Origin: Notolepis coatsorum
Taxonomy: Eukaryota; Chordata; Actinopteri; Aulopiformes; Paralepididae
NCBI GenBank assembly: GCA_963971535.1
Contig: OZ020593.1
Span: 14,544,904 to 14,608,903, forward strand
Direction of reading: 5' to 3'
DNA length: 64,000 bases
Part shown: piece after piece, positions 32,490-43,569 of the stretch
How positions within the stretch are numbered: the first letter of the stretch is position 1
How the letters are laid out: each line of letters starts with the position of its first letter
The notes under the pieces: generated by a model
What the model saw: the letters and a program-made list of their open reading frames with translations, nothing else
Database searches by the model: none
What the model was told of the DNA's origin: nothing
Translations under genes and position numbers: made by a program

Positions 32490-32660
32490 TACCTGTGTTC
32501 ACTCACACATAGACGGCGGAGGCGACCATGCAAGGTGCCAACCTGCTCATCAGGAGCAGTTAGGGGTTAAGTGTCTTTGCTCAAGGACACTTTGACACGC
32601 TGCCCGGGAGGAATGCGGGAATCGAACCGGGGAACATTCCGATTACCGGAAGACCCCACA
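32490..32660 (-). mobile_element. tRNA-derived SINE (family B)
   Basis: Minus-strand order as at 26095: box B-like GGTTCGATTCCCGCATTCCT near 32627-32608, TGTCCTTGAGCAAAGACACT, and GAGCAGGTTGGCACCTTGCA. The box A part is cut short at about 32655. Tail near CACACATAGACGGCGGAGGC. Confidence 0.75.
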
Positions 32661-33029
32661 CTCTCTTCGAGAAACGAGGGGGCCTTTTCCAAACACGTGG
32701 CGGTATGCCAACGGCGAACATAGATCAAGATGAAATTGGGCAATGTGACAGGCGTCTTTGAGTGCTACAGAATCTATTTTAAAAAACGAGGAATGGTATG
32801 TACAGGGAAACTTGTGTTGAAAAATATTTTTCCAAAAGAAAATGTACTGGATAAATAAACGAGTGATTCGATTTTCAGGGCCTAAACGCATTACGTTAGC
32901 TATGAGCTAATCATCGCGGCATATGAACGCCGTTCCGTGGCGATCTTCCATCTGTTTCCGCCCCACGCTGATCTTCCAGCTGAGATGCTCGCGGCAGAGG
33001 CAACAACTGAACTTTAGATGTGTTTTTCC

Positions 33030-33166
<137 letters not shown>

Positions 33167-33366
33167 NNNNNNNNNNNNNNNNNNNNNNNNNNNNNNNNNN
33201 NNNNNNNNNNNNNNNNNNNNNNNNNNNNNNNNNNNNNNNNNNNNNNNNNNNNNNNNNNNNNNNNNNNNNNNNNNNNNNNNNNNNNNNNNNNNNNNNNNNN
33301 NNNNNNNNNNNNNNNNNNNNNNNNNNNNNNNNNNNNNNNNNNNNNNNNNNNNNNNNNNNNNNNNNN
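33167..33366. other. Assembly gap, exactly 200 N
   Basis: Two hundred consecutive N. The round number suggests a placeholder of unknown real size. The left flank is CT repeat, and the right flank has CTGCCTGCTGCCACGG followed by C-runs at 33431-33451 and 33508-33538, which are hard to sequence. Confidence 0.99.
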
Positions 33367-33505
33367 CTGCCTGCTGCCACGGTGGAGAGAGAGAGGGGCG
33401 TACGAGGCTGACAGCCCCTTGCTTGGGCAGCCCCCCCCCCCCCCCCCCCCCACACCGCCAGTGCTCCTCTGAGACCACTTTGGCATGAATGAAAGCTGCT
33501 CTGGG

Positions 33506-33540
<35 letters not shown>

Positions 33541-33689
33541 ATTCTGTATAGGTATTTATGTAATAAGGAGGGTCTCTCTCTCTCTCTACTAGGGACGGGC
33601 GCGAGTGATGTTTTCCCAGATAGAGCACTCGCTTGAATTACCCGGAGTGGCGCTCGAGCAGTTGTTTAGGGAAATCTATTTTTAGAACG

Positions 33690-33840
33690 CATCGTAACCC
33701 TTTCACTACCACACACTACAGACGGTTAGTGTGGTAGTGACAGGGTTAACCCTTTGGTAGTGTGGTAGTGAAAGGGTTAACCTGTTATTCTTGCAGTGAA
33801 AGGGTTAACCCTTTGGTAGTGTCGTAGTGAACGGGTTAAA
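33690..33840. repeat. TTAACCCTTTCACTACCACA repeat cluster, both orientations
   Basis: Starts AACCCTTTCACTACCACACA on +, followed by several reversed units (GTGGTAGTGAAAGGGTTAA and TAACCCTTTGGTAGTGT). As at 28245, + and - units meet at shared TTAA. Confidence 0.85.
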
Positions 33841-33876
33841 TAGCACGGCAGCAGCAATAACGTTATTGCGCTGAGT

Positions 33877-33990
33877 CACACACACACACACACGCACGCA
33901 CTCACACACACACGCACGCACACACACGCACGCACACACACACACACTTTCAGACACACGCACACACTCACACACACTCTCAGACACACT
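33877..33990. repeat. CA-rich interrupted microsatellite
   Basis: Runs of CACACA broken by CGCACGCACT and CTTTCAGACACACG. A 60-residue Val/Cys/Arg frame is a read-through. Confidence 0.9.
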
Positions 33991-34321
33991 AGTATCACGC
34001 TACAGATTTCTCGCTCGCTGACATATAAACGCACTGCAATATGCCCGTTGCTTACAGCGTGTCGTCAGTCAAAAAGGTTGGTTACCGTTTGTAATAATGA
34101 CATTACCTCCACTCTCTGTCTGCAGCAGGTCTCTCCTCTCATCGAACGGAATGTCTGGTATCAATAGTCTCTGAGCGCTACGCAAGTGGGAGACATGTTG
34201 TTGGCACGATTTGGAAATGCACAAACATGAGCCTCTGTTTTTATCTTTTAGATAACGCTAAGCTGTATGGCGCATTAGCCAGAGTTAATAACAGTACGTC
34301 TTGTTCCAGGCTCAATCTGAT

Positions 34322-34515
34322 AACCATTTAAGGTGGTCCATCGCATCTATTTGACTAATTCCAAACAGATTCCTGTAATAGATGACCCCGGCAAATATGA
34401 CTCATATGTTTTGGTCTTGTCCTCGCCTACACAGCTTTTGGACGACTATTTTCAAACACCTCGCTGAGGTTTTTCGACGTGGACGTTTACTCCCAGTGCA
34501 GAAATGGCCATCTTT
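34322..34515 (+). pseudogene. L1/Tx1-type LINE polymerase C-terminal fragment
   Basis: One frame reads HLRWSIASI, a stop, LIPNRF, two stops, then MTPANMTHMFWSCPRLHSFW and TTIFKHLAEVF. The H.FW.C..L..FW pattern is typical of the C-terminal region of L1/Tx1 clade ORF2 proteins, and the upstream RWS.ASI.L.PNR also fits. The three in-frame stops show it is dead. Confidence 0.7.
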
Positions 34516-34636
34516 GGACATGGACTGCCAAGGTGTTAAAAATGCTAAATCTAATAATTTCTGATTTCAATGTATGACCCATCATTTGAACGCTTACATT
34601 ACATACTTTAATAATCTGTAGAAATAATTATTTTAA

Positions 34637-34791
<155 letters not shown>

Positions 34792-34979
34792 ATCTATCTT
34801 ATATAGTGCTTTTCCAGGTGCTCAAAGACGCTAAATGACAGAGGGAGACTTGTGCCACAAACTGCTGGGCTCGGTCACATATAGATACATATTTGTCTTA
34901 ATATACCAAATGGTTCTTCTATATACCTACTTGCAATGGATTTACTATGCTGAGCTACACCAACTTCCTAGCGGGGCAC

Positions 34980-35361
34980 CGCCCCAAACGCACCCCCACA
35001 CCACCCCAAACGCACCCCCACACCACCCCAAACGCACCCCCACACCACCCCAAACGCACCCCCACACCACCCCAAACGCACCCCCACACCACCCCAAACC
35101 CACCCCCACACCACCCCAAACCCACCCCCACACCACCCCAAACGCACCCCCACACCACCCCAAACGCACCCCCACACCACCCCAAACCCACCCCCACACC
35201 ACCCCAAACGCACCCCCACACCACCCCAAACGCACCCCCACACCACCCCAAACGCACCCCCACACCACCCCAAACCCACCCCCACACCACCCCAAACCCA
35301 CCCCCACACCACCCCAAACGCACCCCCACACCACCCCAAACCCACCCCCACACCACCCCAA
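34980..35361. repeat. 22-bp C-rich minisatellite, about 17 copies
   Basis: Unit CACCCCCACACCACCCCAAA plus CG or CC, very regular. Sites vary only between AAACGC and AAACCC. Since 22 is not a multiple of three, three units make a 66-bp cycle that stays open in several frames, giving 127 to 209-residue predicted His/Pro/Thr or Gly/Val/Trp proteins. None is a gene. Confidence 0.97.
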
Positions 35362-35539
35362 AAGGTGTAACATCGCAGGCAACGTGTTTGACCCTGGCCT
35401 TGAATCCTTGTAGGGCCACAGTCCTACTGGCCCTGTTACCTTCCACGGTCCTCACTTCCTTCCTCTTTCTGAAGTGCAATGGACCGATGCCATGGGTGAA
35501 GTGTGCGTGGGTGGTGCGTGGGCGGTGGGTGGGGGGTCT

Positions 35540-35665
35540 GCTATTACTGTTCCTGGGCGGTGGCCCGAAAGGTTAGAGAAGCTGGCTCGTGACCCGAGAC
35601 GTCTCTGGTTCCAATCCTCGGGCCCCGGCCAGGGGAAATCTGGGCAGGGAGAGCGAATGAATAAC
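35540..35665 (+). mobile_element. tRNA-like SINE head
   Basis: GGCGGTGGCCCGAAAGGTTA (box A-like) is followed about 40 bp later by CTCTGGTTCCAATCCTCGGG (box B-like). The downstream body CCAGGGGAAATCTGGGCAGG is not seen elsewhere in the window. The family is unknown. Confidence 0.5.
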
Positions 35666-35884
35666 ATTCAGTCGGTCGTCCTTCATCACCGGCTCGTCTG
35701 CCGCAGAGCGAGGTGCCCTTTGAGGAGCCCGGCTGCTCCAGTGCTCCGGCACAGCGGCTCGCAAATAGACGACTGCGGTTGTGTTGCGCAGCGTCAGGTG
35801 CGAGTGTAGGTAACTAACGCCGGTCACCGTGTGACGCGGGGCGTGGCTGGAAAAGAGCATGTGTGCTTCGTCGCTCGCTCGGCA

Positions 35885-36060
35885 AACCTTACAAGGAGAA
35901 ACGGGGTCATCGGAACTTGGTTCCCGGTTCGATTCCGGCAGCGTGTCGAAGTGTCCCTGAGCAAGGCGCTTATCCCCTCCCTAACCGCTCCCGATGAGCA
36001 GGTTGGCACCTCGCATGGTCGCCGTCCATTGCATTGCAGTCCATTTACCAAATAGATGAT
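35885..36060 (+). mobile_element. tRNA-derived SINE (family B), + strand
   Basis: TTCCCGGTTCGATTCCGGCA (box B) at about 35921, GTCCCTGAGCAAGGCGCTTA, CCGCTCCCGATGAGCAGGTT, and GCACCTCGCATGGTCGCC. The box A part at 35885-35910 is degenerate. Confidence 0.75.
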
Positions 36061-36739
36061 TATTAATTCAAACAAACTATATTCGCTCTCTGCAGTTCAT
36101 ATAATGGAAATGGCTTTGTTTTGGCCAGCTGTTCCACGTTTAGCTTTTAATTGTTGTCATTTAAAACAGAAGTACAAGTAGACTACTAGTACTAGTAAGT
36201 AGTAACTCATACTAGTAACTTAGGTACAGTACAGTCGGTATTAAGATTTAAAAGGTGTAGCCTAGGTGTTATTTGATATTGTTGCCCACATTAATAAGTT
36301 ATCTATGCTAAACACCGGAGAGGGACTATTATTTTGTCTTTCATTTTAAACTTTGCCAATTAAGAGCAAATTCTTATTCGATATTAGATTCACATTCATC
36401 GTCATCATGCACTAGCAGCACAAGTAAGTACAGTACAACAGAAATCAGTCTGGCATCCAACCAGAGGGCAAATGTGACAGTAAAGTGCAATAGTAATTTT
36501 CAGCGACAGTATTTTCAGTGACACTGTGGTAAAATGACGTCTTGACAGGGGGAAGGATTGGAGCTAAAAGGTTTCGGAACAAGCCTAATAGACAGATAGC
36601 ACCACCAAGGACAAACGTCACACAATTACAGCCCAGTAAAGACGTGATAAACTAGCACAGAACAGCCCAGGGACAGAGACGGATGCGTGGTTGTTTTAGT
36701 GTCGTGGGTGATGTGGTGACAGGTGCCTGCCGTGTAAAC

Positions 36740-37270
36740 TGCCCTGCAGAAGCTCACCACAGCCACTACTACGCACAACAGTGACCCTGCGTAAAAAAAG
36801 CCTTTAATGTTCCAGCCACATGTGTGTTGGTGGTAGTGCACTGATTGAACATGAGGTAATATTTATGCGTTAAAAAAACGACGACCACAGATTTGATCCA
36901 AGGGGCGACAATCCGGAGGTTCCAGGTTCCGATTCCCGCTCCTCCCGGGCGGCGTGTCTGAAGTGTCCTTGAGCAAGAAGACACTTGACCCCTAATTGCT
37001 ACAGATGAGCAGGTCGGCACCTTGCATTGGGCGCCTCCGCTGTCTGTGTGTGAATGTGTGAGCGAATGGGTAAAATGTGAGAAACAAAAACCGTTTCAGT
37101 TTGGAATAAAAGCTGCTATATAAATGCAGTCCATTTTGTAGCCACTGTAATTCTTATTATACCCCTTTTCTCTCTAACAGAGCGAGATCGAACTCTTTTG
37201 TTTGTTTTGTCTTTTTGTCACAAGATAAAAGGGATATATTGAGAAGTAAAATTTCACGTACAACTCGGTT
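36740..37270. repeat. Dispersed repeat pair with 48890-49060, split by a SINE
   Basis: CCTGCAGAAGCTCACCACAG (about 36743) and GTAGCCACTGTAATTCTTAT (about 37138) flank the SINE at 36880-37135. The corresponding words CCTGCAGAAGCTAACCACAG and GTAGTTACTGCAATTCTTTA occur close together at 48904 and 48987. The SINE therefore entered an older dispersed repeat here. Confidence 0.6.
36880..37135 (+). mobile_element. tRNA-derived SINE (family B), + strand
   Basis: Box B-like GGTTCCGATTCCCGCTCCTC, then TGTCCTTGAGCAAGAAGACA, GCTACAGATGAGCAGGTCGG, CACCTTGCATTGGGCGCC, TGTGTGTGAATGTGTGAGCG and tail AAAGCTGCTATATAAATGCA. Confidence 0.8.
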
Positions 37271-37509
37271 TAGCTTCTGCAGCGCAGTACGTCAGTGTGC
37301 ATAGATCTCACTGTGCTCCATACCTTTCATCTGCACCAATTCAATCTTTTTAATAAGTCTCTCCAGGACGTCCTAAACGTCGCTCCGAGGCTCGTTCTCA
37401 ACCCCCCCCCCCCTCCATCTCTCGCACGATTCTTAAAAAACTTTCTCCTCCTCATCATCTCCTCTCCGTGTTATTCCTCTTGAACCTTTTTGTCCATTAG
37501 TGTGATCTC

Positions 37510-37700
37510 GCTGATAACCCAATGAGGAGCGGAGGCGGAGGAAGTGACTTCCTGGCCGCGGAGAGAGAGAGAGAGAGGGCTGTCAGGGCTGTCGGCCGCG
37601 GTGTCTCGGTGCGTTTAGAGAGCGGAGCCGCTCGCTACGGTCTCTCACTTCACACGCGCACTGTGGCCTGAGGTGTTGACCAGTCGCCCCCGCGAGCAAA
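37510..37700 (+). promoter_or_regulatory. Candidate ERBIN promoter or 5' UTR exon region
   Basis: A GC- and CpG-rich island stands out from its AT-rich surroundings. It has a CCAAT box (37519-37523) and, 17 bp on, GGAAGTGACTTCC (37540-37552), a near palindrome with two ETS-type GGAA cores. GCCGCGGAGAGAG and CGGAGCCGCTCGCTACGG follow. It lies about 5.9 kb upstream of the first ERBIN coding exon on the same strand, a plausible place for a TATA-less housekeeping promoter. No transcript evidence is available, and it could belong to another gene. Confidence 0.4.
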
Positions 37701-38940
37701 TAAACAGAGGAAACCCCTGAGTGTATAAACGGGTCGAACCGCTAAAGCACTCGCTTAGCCTCGTCAAATACGCTTAGCTTTATATTACCGGTAGTCAAGA
37801 GAGATCGACCTTGTTTACCCTTCATGTGAGAAACGCCAGAACTGTATTTGGGGAGCTGTTTTTTTTAGGCTAAATGAGAGCCTTTCGGCAGCCGTGAAGG
37901 ACACCTCTGATAATTCCCTGTTAGCTCCTTCCACCCCACGTTGTTTAACCCTTCACTGACTGGGTCTCTCTCTGTGCCTGTGGTGAACGCTTTTTTATGG
38001 CGAGTGTAATTCTATAGTCGTGTAACTTCTAACCCAAGACACAGACGCACGCACCCAGCTCCTGACATATTATTGACATAAGGAGTGCAGGGAAGCAGCA
38101 AAATACATGTGCACTAAAGAAATCCATTAGCTGTCATTTCCTGCAACTTAAAAACATTATTTCAATAAAATAGCAAACACAAGTTATTTATTTAAGTACA
38201 GTGCATATTAGGTAAATATGCACTGTAGTTTAGTTTAACGTTGAACACGAAAACACACACATGCATGCACACAGTGAAACCGAGAAATCACGCATTAGAC
38301 AATGATGCATCTAATTATAAAGACATTCATCACCATGGTGTGTGTGTGTGTGTCAGGATTGAGAATGCCCTACCTTGAATCTCAAATAATTTGCATCGGC
38401 TATACGATTTGTTCCTTCTTTCTTGAGTAGCATGTATTTATTTTTAAGAACATGCTACTAAAATGGTAGCACTGTAGTAGTAGCCTCCAGCACGCGCACG
38501 CACACAAGCACACACATGCGCACACACACTACCCTACAGCAGTAGTCTGCGCGCTGACATGTCAAGGTCCAGGCTGTGACAATGAGCATGCTCAGTCCCA
38601 GCCTCCGGCCCGACGTGCAGAGTCAGGGAATCAGACAGTCGGTGTTCTGCGCCTGGCTCGCAGATTAAGACGGGGGGGGGGGGGGCAGGACGCAGGACGC
38701 AGGAGTCACATTCTCTCCACGCTCCACGCAGAAACAAAGCCTCCGTTGACCAGAGAACATTCCATAGTCGCACACTGACTGTACTCGGTGGAAGCCTCCC
38801 TCCATGCCGACCCGCGTCCCGGACCCTGTCCGTCAGACTGACACACGGTCCCCGCGGCCCGTTCCAAAATACACCAGGAGCTACTTAAAAGGAGAGAGGA
38901 ACTGATTCAAACCCCCCACCCCCCTCACACACACGCACAC

Positions 38941-38980
<40 letters not shown>

Positions 38981-39410
38981 AGAGATACAAAAACAATAGT
39001 GTTTTCAGGCCAACTCCTCTTTATTCAGAATGAAAGGAGAACATGTGTTCAGCTGCTGTTGTTGTTATTGTTGTTATATCCCAGGGTTGACTTTGAGTGT
39101 CTGTGATATAAATAGTGAAGGACAAGGTTGTCTGAAGGATGACTCATTGACAATGCAGCGTGCAGTGCACGCTCATCCTCCGCTTCATCACAGTCGGGCT
39201 ACCCACCCAGCGTATTGAAATGCTAACTAACTAGCTATGCCCGGCTAATGATGCGTTTGGTCCCTTTCCAAAAGCCACAGCTCTTGTTTATAAATTTTTT
39301 TTTAAAAATGTATAACTCTGGTCTCACAAGAAGTCTTTAATTTGTCCTGCAGCGACACACACATGTAAGATAGGCGACGCACAGGAACACACACACACCG
39401 ATGAAATGTA
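37700..39410. other. No gene recognised; microsatellites only
   Basis: Holds short CA/GT tracts (38337-38354, 38482-38530, 38935-38978) and a G run (38672-38685). Frames up to 79 residues show no domain. If the region at 37510 is the ERBIN promoter, this would be the first intron. Confidence 0.5.
38931..38978. repeat. (CA)n microsatellite
   Basis: CACACACGCACACACACGCA leading into about 16 uninterrupted CA units and AGAGAGAG. Confidence 0.95.
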
Positions 39411-39724
39411 ATGCCTCTCTCTGCGCTTGACCCATACCGTCGTCCTTCCCCCTCAAGGTCAGCCGGGAACAGACGTGGGTTGCGGGCGGCATGGGGCCAC
39501 GCCCCGGGGACAGATCCAAGCGCTCCTGTCCGTCTTCGTCAGGGACCAATAGTGCTCCATCTCTTCTTTTGGGGGGGGGGACATGCAAACCACACAGAAA
39601 GGCCCGGGACATACCCCACCTGGGTACCTGGCACTAGTGGCAACCCGGTCCCCGAGCGGGGAACCGAACCCAGGACCGTCTTGCTGTGAGGCGACACTGT
39701 TAACCACTGCACCACCGTGCCTCC
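39410..39724 (-). mobile_element. tRNA-derived SINE (family D-like)
   Basis: On the minus strand GGCACGGTGGTGCAGTGGTT (box A) with AACAGTGTCGCCTCACAGCA, then GGTCCTGGGTTCGGTTCCCC (box B), followed by a body and a run CCCCCCCCCC. The CACGGTGGTGCAGTGGTTA head is a very frequent fish SINE start. Confidence 0.8.
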
Positions 39725-39784
39725 ATCCAGCCGTTTGTACCTAGACGGAGGAGCGGAAGGTTGAAAGATGGTACGTCAGGCCTT

Positions 39785-40110
39785 CTGTGGCCACGTTCAC
39801 ACTGCAGACAAAAGTGGCCCGAATCTGATTTCTTTTGCTCATACGTGACTCTGATCTGCAACAGTGTGAACAAACACAAATCACATGGAATCTGATGTTT
39901 TCAATTCTGATTTGGGTAATTCTTTCATAATGCGGTCCTCCTAAGTCTGATATTTTTGCGACCTCAAGTCTGAACAGTCATGTGACTTCCATGTGACCTT
40001 TACCCCGCTAGCCGGTTAGAGGGATAATAACACCCCAAAAAGGGGCCCTGTGTGCATCATCTACCCTTTTCTACTGTGGGACCCGGGTCCCAGTGAATGG
40101 GGAAACGCAT
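39785..40110. mobile_element. Harbinger-like MITE piece (GTTCACACTGCAG end)
   Basis: Begins GGCCACGTTCACACTGCAGA, with AAGTGGCCCGAATCTGATTT, AACAGTGTGAACAAACACAA and ATCACATGGAATCTGATGTT. The same vocabulary, reversed, occurs at 45586-46067 (GGCCCAAATCAGA, CCCATGTGATTCGCGCTGC). The right end is not defined. Confidence 0.5.
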
Positions 40111-40377
40111 CCTCAGTTCAGTATATAAGCCAAACGACAATGTCATCTATATGCAAATGTGGAGGCTCGTTGCCACAGCGATGACGGGGACAAAATAATA
40201 GGGAAGTGTGAGTGAGCTATGTTTGTTTGGAAAGGTCTGTGGTCCAGAGACTGAAGAGCCATTGTCCGTGTCCTGATGATGCCCGCTGAAAAGCTCCCGC
40301 GCTGCACACGGTGACTCACGCCCCCCCCCCCCCCTTCAAGAGACGCTACAGATTTATTTCAAATGAGGTTTTTAATA

Positions 40378-40830
40378 GAATAGAATAGAAGAGATACTTT
40401 TATTATCCCGAGGGAGATTTGACACTGCAAATCGCTCAACATTAAACATAATGGGTCACGAATAAGAATAACAAAACAAATCAAATTGCCTAAGATAAGA
40501 GTAGAATAAAATAGAATAAAAATGGAATAAAATATACAGTAAATAAATACAGTAAAAATATACTGAGGTCTACATTAGGTGTAGTATTGCACAGTGCTGC
40601 TGTTTCAAAAGTAAGAGTCCAGGAAGATGGTAACTGTCACTCTGTGCTCAGTGATGCAGTGAGGCACAGTGATGCGTTGTACAGTCTGATGGCTGTCGGA
40701 ACGACACTCTGGACATTAGATCGTCACAACGATAGCCATAGCCAGCTGTTGATGTGAAGCTGATGTGCTGATCGTAGGAAGGAAACATGGACGTGTGATT
40801 GTGTACGTTAAGTGTAAGTTAGACATGGCT
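40378..40830 (-). mobile_element. Retroelement 3' part (copy of 13660-13857, longer)
   Basis: AGATACTTTTATTATCCCGA plus GGGAGATTTGACACTGCAAA, then AATAGAATAAAAATGGAATA, then GTCTGATGGCTGTCGGAACG, which are familiar LINE 3'-UTR words in fish. The first 180 bp match 13660-13857. Confidence 0.6.
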
Positions 40831-40985
40831 GCGTTCATCCGGAACCCACGTTTCAGTCATGCTCAGTTTGTTATAATAAACAAGCGGTGATGATATCTGT
40901 GTGGATACAAGACCCAGGCCAACCAACATCATTCCTTTATTCACCCTCTAAAGCCCACATAGACAAAGGTTCGCCTGGACACGGT

Positions 40986-41345
40986 TAGGGATGGGTACCG
41001 TTCACATTTGAACCGATACGGTACCGGTACCTGTGAATCGATACCGGTACCCAACTGTACCTTTTTTCGGTACTTTAGTCTAAAAAAATGTAATCTACCT
41101 ACCTCAGTCGTAAAAAAAAAAAAATCCAAACTTCAAATAACCACACTTTCTACCGTTTTCGGCTTGCCATTGCCCCGACTGCTTTGTTGTTGAATCAAGT
41201 CAAATCCTAGGTAAGCGTACATTGTGCGTGTGAACGTTGACACTTATTATTTTTTTAAACAGTATCTCACGTGAATCGATACTCTGCAGTACCGACGTGT
41301 TTCGGTAAGTACCTTCAAAAGTACCGAATTCGGTACCCATCCCTG
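40986..41345. mobile_element. hAT-type MITE (GGTACCG family), inverted relative to 25032
   Basis: Ends TAGGGATGGGTACCGTTCAC and ATTCGGTACCCATCCCTG. It is flanked by GACACGGT (40978-40985) and GACACAGT (41346-41353), an 8-bp duplication with one mismatch. The interior text TTCGGCTTGCCATTGCCCCG is the complement of that in 25032-25437. Confidence 0.85.
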
Positions 41346-41353
41346 GACACAGT

Positions 41354-41930
41354 GTTATACATTTGCCAATTCTGAGCTTATTCTTTTAGTCAGTATCAGA
41401 CCTTTTATGAATCAGGGGAACCTACCCTTTATTTCTGGTGCAGTATAAAGTCCCCACCGGCATTATACCCTTTGTGTGAGCATAACGTAAAAGAAATATA
41501 TATAAGAAAACACCCTGGTAAACTTGTGTTTTAGTTTACCAGGGAATTATAGTTTCTTTTCAACATGGAAAGTTATATTTAGGTGTTCTGAACCTCCATG
41601 TGAAATTTGATGCAAACACACCTTTTTATCAGTGAGTGAGCTTTATTTGGATATTTATTTGGATATTTATTTGTATATTGCAGAGTGTCGGGTGGGCTTT
41701 AGAGGGTTTAAACCCCCTGGGGAAATGCAAGTGTCATGGCAGCGTGGGCGGTACAGGTAGGATAGGCATGGTAGTAATAATAATAGAACATAGAACAAAG
41801 TGCAAGTAGTAATGATAATAGTGATAACAGTATTAGTAGTGAACAGTAGTGAGTGGCAAGATTTAGTCAGACATTATACATGGTCCAAACCGTAGTGACG
41901 TCCAAATCATCAAATAGCTGTCAGGTTGCC
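41354..41930. other. No gene; repeat-derived AT-rich sequence
   Basis: Near 41700 the text CCCCCTGGGGAAATGCAAGTGTCATGG recalls the reversed CCCCAAGGGGATC LINE tail. The rest has no feature I can support. Confidence 0.4.
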
Positions 41931-41931
41931 T

Positions 41932-42335
41932 CTGCTGTCAGGTTGCCTCCACTGTCGGGTTGCCTCCGCTGTCGGGTTGCCTCTGCTGTCAGGTTGCCTC
42001 TGCTGTCAGGTTGCCTCCGCTGTCAGGTTGCCTCCGCTGTCAGGTTGCCTCTGCTGTCAGGTTGCCTCCGCTGTCAGGTTGCCTCTGCTGTCAGGTTGCC
42101 TCCACTGTCGGGTTGCCTCTGCTGTCAGGTTGCCTCTGCTGTCAGGTTGCCTCTGCTGTCAGGTTGCCTCCGCTGTCAGGTTGCCTCTGCTGTCAGGTTG
42201 CCTCCGCTGTCAGGTTGTCAGGTTGCCTCCGCTGTCAGGTTGCCTCCGCTGTCAGGTTGCCTCCGCTGTCAGGTTGCCTCTGCTGTCAGGTTGCCTCTGC
42301 TGTCAGGTTGCCTCCGCTGTCAGGTTGCCTCTGAC
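41932..42335. repeat. 17-bp minisatellite, about 24 copies
   Basis: Unit GGTTGCCTCYGCTGTCA, with C/T variation at one site, a few CCACTGTCG units at the left, and one truncated unit (GGTTGTCA at about 42214-42221). The 17-bp unit shifts frame each copy, so the 51-bp cycle gives three open + strand frames of 124 to 185 residues, all artefacts. Confidence 0.96.
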
Positions 42336-42599
42336 ATCCGTCGTGACACAGACACTTCAGCCTTTATTGCTCTTAAGTCAACAGTAGGCATGTATCCAAG
42401 GTACCTATAAAAGAAGGAAGGGTCACCACCTCACTGTGTACCACGTGAACTCACATGGCCAAGTGTGAAAACCTTCAGTTGGGCGGCCGACATTGAGCTG
42501 AATGGGATCAGCCGTCTCCTCGGTAATGATGTCATTTAAACAGGTTATTACCTCAGATGTCAGAATCATCGGCAATGTGTTGCCTTGTTAACAAGCTAA

Positions 42600-43030
42600 C
42601 GTTTGATATATTGATTGAGGCTCTTAACTACACACCCTCAAGACCCCTACGCTCTGCATCTTCTGGCCGCCTCAGACCCACTCCTCCTATCCGAGCTCCG
42701 GGAGGGTCATCAAGGAGAAGTCGCCTATTCTCAGTCCTTGCCCCACAATGGTGGAATGAACTACCCACCCCAGTTAGGACAGCCGAAACACGTCCAATCT
42801 TTCGCCGTCGACTAAAGACTCACTTCTTCAACCATTATCTGAAAAAAAAAAAAAACTAACCCTAACTAACCTTACTGTCATGCACTTGTCCTAATAAACT
42901 AACCTACACTGTAACACGCAACACTTTGATGAACATTGTTACTCAGCTGATAGAGTTGTGCCCTTCCTGATGACTCGTCGTACAGAACTTGTAAGTCGCT
43001 TTGGATAAAAAATTTAAATGTAAATGATTG
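42600..43030 (+). mobile_element. L2-type LINE polymerase C-terminus and 3' end
   Basis: A + strand frame (42557-42859) includes RLFSVLAPQWWNELPTPVRT and FRRRLKTHFFNHYL, the usual end of fish L2/jockey ORF2 (FSV.AP..WN.LP...R....F.RRLKTHLF). It is followed by an A run, then ACTTGTAAGTCGCTTTGGAT and AAATGTAAATG, the common 3' end. It is 5'-truncated. Confidence 0.8.
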
Positions 43031-43309
43031 ATAATAATAATAATAATAATTCGTTTTATTTGTATAGCGCTTCTCAGGAACCCGAAGTTGCTGAAATTGA
43101 TGTATATTTCCTCAGATAGCTGGTATATTTTAAATATAGGCTTTAATAGAACTGGCACCAAGCAGAGCATATAGCATGCTGGTATTCTGAAGTGATGACC
43201 CTTCCTCCTTTTATAGCACCCTTGCATGTATCAAGGAGGTGACTCTGGACCTTTTAAGCACTTTGTTACCCCCCCCACCCACCCACACAGACACACACAC
43301 CTTGAAGTT

Positions 43310-43560
43310 CAACACAGGAGTTGCATATTGACCGTGTGCTTGACCTCTTGTCACCAGTGCCTGTGGACATCCATTCCGTATTGACCTCATCTGTCCTCTT
43401 CTCTTAGTGCCCGAGGACGTCCATATTGACCCGTGTCGTTGACCTCTCGCCTCCAGGGCCTGAGGACGTCCATATTGACCCGTGTGTCTCTGTCCTCTTC
43501 CTCTCTCAGTGCCTGAGGACGTCCATATTGACCCGTGTCTCTGTCCTCTTCCTCTCTCAG
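43310..43560 (+). repeat. Tandem repeat of the ERBIN 3' splice site and start context
   Basis: Units of about 49-53 bp each contain a pyrimidine tract, AG, then TGCCTGAGGACGTCCATATT plus GACCCGTGTCTCTGTCCTC. Acceptor-like AGs end at 43357, 43407, 43456, 43509 and 43560. After the first four, the exon-like text reads TGCCTGTGGACAT, TGCCCGAGGACGT, GGCCTGAGGACGT and TGCCTGAGGACGT. After the last it reads TGCCTGAGGATGT, which contains the ERBIN start codon. The array therefore copies the intron/exon junction. Confidence 0.85.
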
Positions 43561-43569
43561 TGCCTGAGG

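Noticed and set aside
34835-35576. Frames of 127-209 residues rich in His/Pro/Thr or Gly/Val/Trp
   Set aside because: Read-through of a 22-bp tandem repeat in all frames; not a protein family.
41853-42410. 185-residue Leu/Ser/Gly/Cys frame
   Set aside because: Read-through of the 17-bp repeat; three parallel frames show the same peptide cycle.
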